Below are positions 58,240 through 64,000 of a stretch of 64,000 nucleotides of DNA, one piece after another; the first letter of the stretch is position 1, and every line of letters begins with the position of its first letter. Source of the DNA: Girardinichthys multiradiatus (lineage: Eukaryota; Chordata; Actinopteri; Cyprinodontiformes; Goodeidae); NCBI RefSeq assembly GCF_021462225.1, contig NC_061795.1, positions 6,293,501-6,357,500 of the forward strand. Reading direction: 5' to 3'. The notes beneath the pieces were generated by a model, which saw nothing but the letters and a program-made list of their open reading frames with translations, was not told the origin of the DNA and ran no database searches. Position numbers and translations under genes: made by a program.

Positions 58240-59135
58240 CAGGAGTTGGACAATGAAACTGAAACACCTGGTTTTAGACCACAATAATTTATTAGTATGG
58301 TGTAGGGCCTCCTTTTGCGACTTGTATATGACATATACAAGTCCTGCACAGTGGTCAGAGGGATTTTAAGCCATTCTTCATGCAGGATAGTGGCCAGGTC
58401 ACTACGTGATACTGGTGGAGGAAAACGTTTCCTGACTCGCTCCTCCAAAACACCCCAAAGTGGCTGAATAATATTTAGATCTGGTGACTGTGCAGGCCAT
58501 GGGAGATGTTCAACTTCACTTTCATGTTCATCAAACCAATCTTTCACCAGTCTTGCTGTGTGTACTGGTGCATTGTCATCCTGATACACGGCAACGCCTT
58601 CAGGATATAATGTTTGAACCATTGGATTCACATGGTCCTCAAGAATGGTTCGGTAGTCCTTGGCAGTGACGCACCCATCTAGCACAAGTATTGGGGCAAG
58701 GGAATGCCATGATATGGCAGCCCAAACCATCACTGATCCACCCCCATGCTTCACTCTGGGCATGCAATAGTCTGGGTGGTATGCTTCTTTGGGGCTTCTC
58801 CACACCGTAACTGTAACACACCGTATGCTGACATTACCCTGGATACCGTGGCTCTTGATACATCACAAAGACTTGCTGTCTTGGTCACAGATGCGCCAGC
58901 AAGACGTGCACCAACAATTTGTCCTCTTTTGAACTCTGGTATGTCACCCATAATGTTGTGTGCATTTCAATATTTTGAGCAAAACTGTGCTCTTACCCTG
59001 CTAATTGAACCTTCACACTGCTCTTACTGGTGCAATGTGCAATCAACGAAGACTGGCTACCAGGCTGGTCCAATTTAGCCATGAAACCTCCCACACTAAA
59101 ATGACAGGTGTTTCAGTTTCATTGTCCAACCCCTG
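58240..59135 (-). mobile_element. Tc1-like element, internally deleted
   Basis: Termini read CAGGAGTTGGACAATGAAAC at the left and the complement of CAGGGGTTGGACAATGAAAC at the right. TA flanks it at 58238-58239 and 59136-59137. At 896 bp it is shorter than full-length elements, and its transposase is a deleted, frame-shifted remnant on the - strand. The right TA is shared with the next element. Confidence 0.9.
58255..58951 (-). pseudogene. Tc1-like transposase remnant
   Basis: The N-terminus starts at ATG 58951 with EFKRGQIVGARLAGASVTKT and the helix-turn-helix VSRATVSRVMSAYG. After a deletion of roughly 100-120 codons, including the first catalytic Asp, the C-terminal part is in another frame: VKHGGGSVMVWAAISWHS, DDNAPVHTARLVKDWFDEHE and WPAQSPDLNIIQPLWGVLEE. 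The last catalytic position reads NIIQPLW where the family has NIIEPLW, so the Glu is also lost. It cannot be active. Confidence 0.85.
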
Positions 59136-59137
59136 TA

Positions 59138-60746
59138 CAGGTCCTTCTCAAAATATTAGCATATTGTGATAAAGTTCATTATTTTCCATAATGTCATGAT
59201 GAAAATTTAACATTCATATATTTTAGATTCATTGCACACTAACTGAAATATTTCAGGTCTTTTATTGTCTTAATACGGAGGATTTTGGCATACAGCTCAT
59301 GAAAACCCAAAATTCCTATCTCACAAAATTAGCATATCATTTAAAGGGTCTCTAAACGAGCTATGAACCTAATCATCTGAATCAACGAGTTAACTCTAAA
59401 CACCTGCAAAAGATTCCTGAGGCCTTTAAAACTCCCAGCCTGGTTCATCACTCAAAACCCCAATCATGGGTAAGACTGCCGACCTGACTGCTGTCCAGAA
59501 GGCCACTATTGACACCCTCAAGCAAGAGGGTAAGACACAGAAAGACATTTCTGAACGAATAGGCTGTTCCCAGAGTGCTGTATCAAGGCACCTCAGTGGG
59601 AAGTCTGTGGGAAGGAAAAAGTGTGGCAGAAAACGCTGCACAACGAGAAGAGGTGACCGGACCCTGAGGAAGATTGTGGAGAAGAGCCGATTCCAGACCT
59701 TGGGGACCTGCGGAAGCAGTGGACTGAGTCTGGAGTATAAACATCCTGAGCCACCGTGCACAGGCGTGTGCAGGAAATGGGCTACAGGTGCCGCATTCCC
59801 CAGGTCAAGCCACCTTTGAACCAGAAACAGCGGCAGAAGTGCCTGACCTGGGCTACAGAGAAGCAGCACTGGACTGTTGCTCAGTGGTCCAAAGTACTTT
59901 TTTCGGATGAAAGCAAATTCTGCATGTCATTCGGAAATCAAGGTGCCAGAGTCTGGAGGAAGACTGGGGAGAAGGAAATGCCAAAATGCCAGAAGTCCAG
60001 TGTCAAGTACCCACAGTCAGTGATGGTCTGGGGTGCCGTGTCAGCTGCTGGTGTTGGTCCACTGTGTTTTATCAAGGGCAGGGTCAATGCAGCTAGCTAT
60101 CAGGAGATTTTGGAGCACTTCATGCTTCCATCTGCTGAAAATCTTTATGGAGATGAAGATTTCATTTTTCAGCACGACCTGGCACCTGCTCACAGTGCCA
60201 AAACCACTGGTAAATGGTTTACTGACCATGGTATCACTGTGCTCAATTGGCCTGCCAACTCTCCTGACCTGAACCCCATAGAGAATATGTGGGATATTGT
60301 GAAGAGAACGTTGAGATACTCAAGACCCAACACTCTGGATGAGCTAAAGGCCGCTATCGAAGCATCCTGGGCCTCCATAAGACCTCAGCAGTGCCACAGG
60401 CTGATTGCCTCCATGCCACGCCGCATTGAAGCAGTCATTTCTGCAAAAGGATTCCCGACCAAGTATTGGGTGCATATCTGTACATGATTATTTGAAGGTT
60501 GACGTTTTTTGTATTAAAAACACTTTTCTTTTATTGGTCGGATGAAATATGCTAATTTTGTGAGATAGGAATTTTGGGTTTTCATGAGCTGTATGCCAAA
60601 ATCATCCATATTAAGACAATAAAAGACCTGAAATATTTCAGTTAGGGTGCAATGAATCTAAAATATAAGAATGTTAAATTTTCATCATGACATTATGGAA
60701 AATAATGAACTTTATCACAATATGCTAATATTTTGAGAAGGACCTG
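59138..60746 (+). mobile_element. Tc1-like element with ~205-bp inverted repeats
   Basis: Termini read CAGGTCCTTCTCAAAATATT in from both ends, and inverted arms of about 205 bp run 59138-59342 and 60544-60746. TA flanks it at 59136-59137 and 60747-60748. Long arms are the IR/DR type. The 1609-bp length is full size. It is inserted into the TA next to the 58240 element. Confidence 0.92.
59466..60487 (+). pseudogene. Tc1-like transposase with frameshift and nonsense codons
   Basis: The start at 59466 is MGKTADLTAVQKATIDTLKQ, with the helix-turn-helix IGCSQSAVSRHLSGKS and a basic GRKKCGRKR stretch. Near 59700 one base is missing from a G run, shifting the frame. Just downstream the true frame has TAA (near 59741) and TGA (near 59750) where sense codons are expected. 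The rest is intact from HRRVQEMGYRCRIPQ to KGFPTKY. The catalytic triad is present: FSDESKF, FQHDLAPAHS and SPDLNPIENMW. This copy is disabled only by a few local changes. Confidence 0.88.
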
Positions 60747-60752
60747 TATATA

Positions 60753-60992
60753 CAATGGGGAGATCAAGTATTTGATACACTGCCAATTTTTCGATTGAGT
60801 GTGTGGACAGGTGTCTTTTATATAGATTACAAGTTCAAACAGGTGCAGTTAATATGATTTTCTGGATTTTTGTTTTAGATTCCGTCACTCACCGTTAAAG
60901 AGTACCTATTATAAAAATTAAAGCCTTCTACATGCTTTACAAGTGGGAAAACCAGAAATCGGCAATGTATCAAATACTTGTTCTCCACACTG
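60753..60992. mobile_element. Tc1/mariner-type MITE (240 bp)
   Basis: The left end is CAATGGGGAGATCAAGTATT with TTGATACACTGCC. The right end is the complement of CAGTGTGGAGAACAAGTATT with TTGATACATTGCC. TA lies at 60751-60752 and 60993-60994. It has no coding capacity and starts 6 bp after the previous element. Confidence 0.82.
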
Positions 60993-60994
60993 TA

Positions 60995-61479
60995 TATATG
61001 TCCATATAAGTGTCCATTTTTTCCAGGAACTGGTCATGTTGAGGTTTTTCTTATAGAGAGAGTGTGACAGAAGCCAAATGGAGATGACAGCCAACTGGTT
61101 CAACCTTCTCAGCTACCTTCTGCACACTCACACAGCCCCTTCTCCTTTTTTCCAACTTCCATAATTATGTTTTGGAAAAACACGGGTTCATGTTTCATCT
61201 CTGTGAGAGCTCTAAAATGTTAATGTCTGTCCTACTCTGTCCCTCTGCTGCTTAAGGACCCCTCCTTGGTTGAAGGCAGAATTTGACAGGCAGGCATGTA
61301 TGTGCGTTTTTGGTTTTGGTAGGTTCAGTGATTCAGCTTTTGAAGAAATCTTTTAAAATAACTATTTGCTTTTTTAGTAAAAAATATGTCATTAGAGCAC
61401 ATTTTCTTTCTGACACATGGTAGGAACTGTAGGAAACACCAGTAAACCTGCAGTCTGAGAGGGTGTTCTTTTGTGAACA
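60995..61479. other. Unassigned sequence
   Basis: No gene or repeat recognised. Confidence 0.4.
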
Positions 61480-61780
61480 GATGGAGCAATCAGATCTCAT
61501 ATTTATGACGGAGCTGGACTACTAAGGACTTTATATGTGAGAAGAAGAATTTTAAATTCGATTAAACAGAGAGCAAATGAAGAGAAGCTAAAATTGGATA
61601 AATATGACCTCTTTTTCATTTCACTGAACTGTTTTAGATCAGCTGAGGGCTTTTAATTGAGTATTTGTCAGACTTCCAGATGGTAAAGAATTACAATAAC
61701 CAAGCCATGAAATAAAAAATGCATTGACTAGTATTTCTGCATCACTCTGGGACAGAATCTTAATTTGTTTTTCTCTGCTT
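61480..61780 (+). repeat. Dispersed teleost repeat fragment
   Basis: GAAGAATTTTAAATTCGATT, GAGAAGCTAAAATTGGATAA and GATCAGCTGAGGGCTTTTAA resemble a common fish LINE-associated segment. No frame is kept. Confidence 0.45.
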
Positions 61781-62215
61781 GAAGTATAAACCTCTTGCTC
61801 AAAGACAGCACATAATTTAGAAAATAATGTGAAAAGAACGTCACAAGAGGCTAAAGAAGCCCTACAAGGTTTTTGTAAGCTACAAACTGCCACCTGAAAA
61901 TGACATCAATGCAGTGTGTGACTGAATAAAGTTCTTTATGGTGAACACCGTCCCCATCAGAACAGGGACATGATTCCCATATAACAAACCCTGGATCACC
62001 AGTGACATAAAGAAACTACTAAACAAAATAAAAAAAACCTTCAGGGAGGAAGACAGGAAATTATTGAGGGGTATACAAATGCAACTTACAGTCAAGATCA
62101 GAGACAGCAGGGAGGTGTTAAGGAAGAAGCTGGACAGCAAGCTCCAGCAGAACCATACAAGAGATGTGTGACAAGGGATGGTGGAAATATCTTGGAGAAC
62201 GTCCAGGACTGTGTT
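61780..62215 (+). mobile_element. Jockey-group LINE linker remnant
   Basis: TSQEAKEALQGF, then a PWITSDIKKLLNK-type reading at 61985-62030 and LDSKLQQN-type sequence near 62130. The order is that of 5930-6180 and 36995-37130. Many stops. Confidence 0.6.
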
Positions 62216-63398
62216 TTAGTCTCACTCTTCCCATGTATCTCAATCAGCACATAAACATTACTTAGAGTCTGTTTTTCCTCTTTTTAAATTTGTACTTTGT
62301 TAATTTTTGGTTAATTTTCTGGCTCTAGCTTGACTCTAGCTTGTGTTATCATATCTTAAAAGAAGTATTAATATTTCAAACAATTCTTCCTGGTTATATC
62401 ATCCTTTCCCTTCCCTGGCACTTTTCCCTGAGGTCTGAATTCTGGCAGTTGTCCCTCTACCTTGCAGTGTCCATGCTGTGGCCTTCTGTTTGTCAGAGTA
62501 TAGGCTGGAGCAATGTCAGAATTGGAAATAAATGGAGTTTCCAGATGCATTGCTATTGTGGACTGCTGACACTGCAGATCATCTGCCTGTGTGCTCCTAG
62601 GACTATGATTTATGTGTTTTATTGTCAGAGTCCCTTGTATTTACGTTTTTTCTTCTGTTTAAAATAGACCTGTTCTATATAAAGAACCAGCATTTTTCTT
62701 GTTCTCTTAATCCAAGTTTAAAAACTATTTTGGCAAATGAGATATTTTTGAAGCTGTAAATTAATGAATAATATTCACGTTGAATGCCAAGCTCAACAAT
62801 TCAAAATTTTATGTCATATTTTATATTTTAAGTCTCTGTTTTACAGTGAAAGAACAATTTTTCTAATTTGGCATTGCTTAAATGTTTTTACAACTCTATG
62901 CATCTTGAGTTTTTTACATTTCCATTTTTTTTGATTGAGCATTTTATGCTTTCCAGCTAACTGGTTAGAATGGTTTTATTTATTTATCAAATAAATATAT
63001 TTGTGCCAAATTAATCTTTTTGTGTCTGTATAGAAGATGTTCAGAGTGTTTTTACTTTCAGATGACCTCTAACGTGCTTACTCAGGGCCATTGTCTAAGT
63101 TGGACAGGTGTGTTCCCCATCTGTGAAACTTATAACACCCTTGTTTCTCTCTGAAACCAAGTAATACTCATTCCCCATGCACAGTCTCAACTCCTTTGTC
63201 TATGGAGGTCAACAGGTGCAAACACATGAATGATGCAAACTCCAGAATTTATGAATGATGCAAACTCCAAACCACACAGACACAAAAAACAATGCAACAG
63301 AAAAACACTGCAAAAATGCTGCAATCACAGAAAAAACAAACAGCAGCATATATAAGTTGGTAATATTAGTGGTCAACCCCTCCTAGAGGTCTGGTGAA

Positions 63399-63400
<2 letters not shown>
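62216..63400. other. Unassigned sequence near the window end
   Basis: AT-rich, no gene recognised. ATGAATGATGCAAACTCCA is directly repeated at 63226 and 63252. Confidence 0.4.

Positions 63401-63434
<34 letters not shown>
63401..63434. repeat. (TA)n microsatellite
   Basis: About 17 TA units. Confidence 0.95.
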
Positions 63435-63438
<4 letters not shown>

Positions 63439-63716
63439 CTATTTCATTTAAAGTTCTGTTGTCCTATTCTGTTAAGAGTAAGGATGTGACAAAAAAAATC
63501 AGAATATTTTTTAAAATATATTTAGGATAGCAGAGAAGGTGAAAAGCTTCATCTTGCATGTTTTATCTTTTCCAGCTAAGAAGTCCTAGAAGATACAAAA
63601 GTGGCCTGATTTGAAATCTATGTAAAATCCCAAATGGGATTTGAAAAAGGCGAATGCAGCACGCAGGAACTGGCCAAGATTCCTGAAGCTGGTGCTAGGT
63701 TATAAGCAGGTTATTT

Positions 63717-63845
63717 CTAATAGGGGACATAATAGTTCCCTATTAGTTCCTGGAATTAATAGGGAACTATTATGTCCCCTATTAGTTCATCTCAGGAACT
63801 ATTATGTCCCCTGTTAGTTCCTGAGAGGAACTAATAGGGGACATA
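63717..63845. repeat. Cluster of strong hairpins
   Basis: 63718-63745 and 63757-63784 are perfect 28-bp inverted repeats with an 11-nt loop, built on AATAGGGGACATAATAG. 63803-63821 and 63827-63845 are a second inverted pair with one mismatch and a 5-nt loop. CTCAGGAACT (63791-63800) also pairs with AGTTCCTGAG (63816-63825). All arms share GGGGACATA and AGTTCC words. No terminal duplication or coding sequence was found. Confidence 0.85.
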
Positions 63846-64000
63846 GTAATTTAAAAAATGTTTTTTGAATAGACCTTAAAGAAATCAACATAAAATCTTG
63901 AAGTTATATCTGAATTCTGTTTATTATTTAATAACTTTCTAAAGAAATAAACCAACCACTGAGTTAGAATTAGGATTTTCCATTTTATTTGAAAGTCAGC

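Overview
This window is genomic DNA from a teleost fish, most likely a spiny-rayed (percomorph) species. The evidence is a vertebrate fast-muscle troponin T gene with GT-AG introns, a vertebrate MyoD gene, and fish-type mobile elements: L2-like LINEs with GAATT-rich 3' tails, other Jockey-group LINEs, a Rex3/RTE-like LINE, Tc1 elements, tRNA-derived SINEs and a chromodomain gypsy element. The species cannot be named from the sequence alone.

Only two host genes can be supported. tnnt3-type fast skeletal troponin T runs on the + strand (13415-23752, 13 coding exons, 283 aa). A MyoD gene runs on the - strand (30613-28746, 3 exons, 294 aa). They are convergent, with about 4.7 kb between the troponin polyadenylation signals and the MyoD stop. 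Both act in skeletal muscle: MyoD is a myogenic bHLH activator, and fast troponin T belongs to the thin-filament gene set that MyoD/MEF2 programmes switch on. A perfect MEF2-type/TATA sequence with E-boxes lies just upstream of the troponin start. TATA, CCAAT and an E-box lie upstream of MyoD.

Layout: 1-10520 is a nest of mobile elements. An L2-like LINE is interrupted by a Tc1 element and by a solo LTR. A second LINE is interrupted by an L2 tail and by a 2.6-kb G-rich poly(A)-tailed insertion. 10521-13290 is unannotated upstream sequence. 13294-24055 is tnnt3, with SINEs and L2 tails in its introns. 24319-27075 holds a Rex3-like LINE, a hAT fragment and AAAG microsatellites. 28746-30833 is MyoD. 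33440-41800 is LINE debris containing a four-level nest: LINE, then L2 tail, then a foldback element, then a second foldback element. 42000-50980 is mostly unassignable sequence with two solo LTRs and a Tc1 remnant. 50984-56352 is a repeat-dense block of degenerate tandem repeats and large duplicated units. 56353-57649 is the 3' end of a chromodomain Ty3/gypsy element. 58238-60994 is a head-to-tail row of three Tc1-type elements. The end of the window has a LINE remnant, a (TA)n tract and a cluster of strong hairpins.

No CRISPR array, bacterial operon, rRNA gene or intact functional tRNA was seen. The most novel-looking structures are the nested pair of foldback elements that share a TATGG terminus and 6-bp target duplications (38255-41487), the degenerate ~160-bp repeats (52622-53480), the covarying hairpins that begin repeat units (50984 and 55925) and the terminal hairpin cluster (63717-63845).
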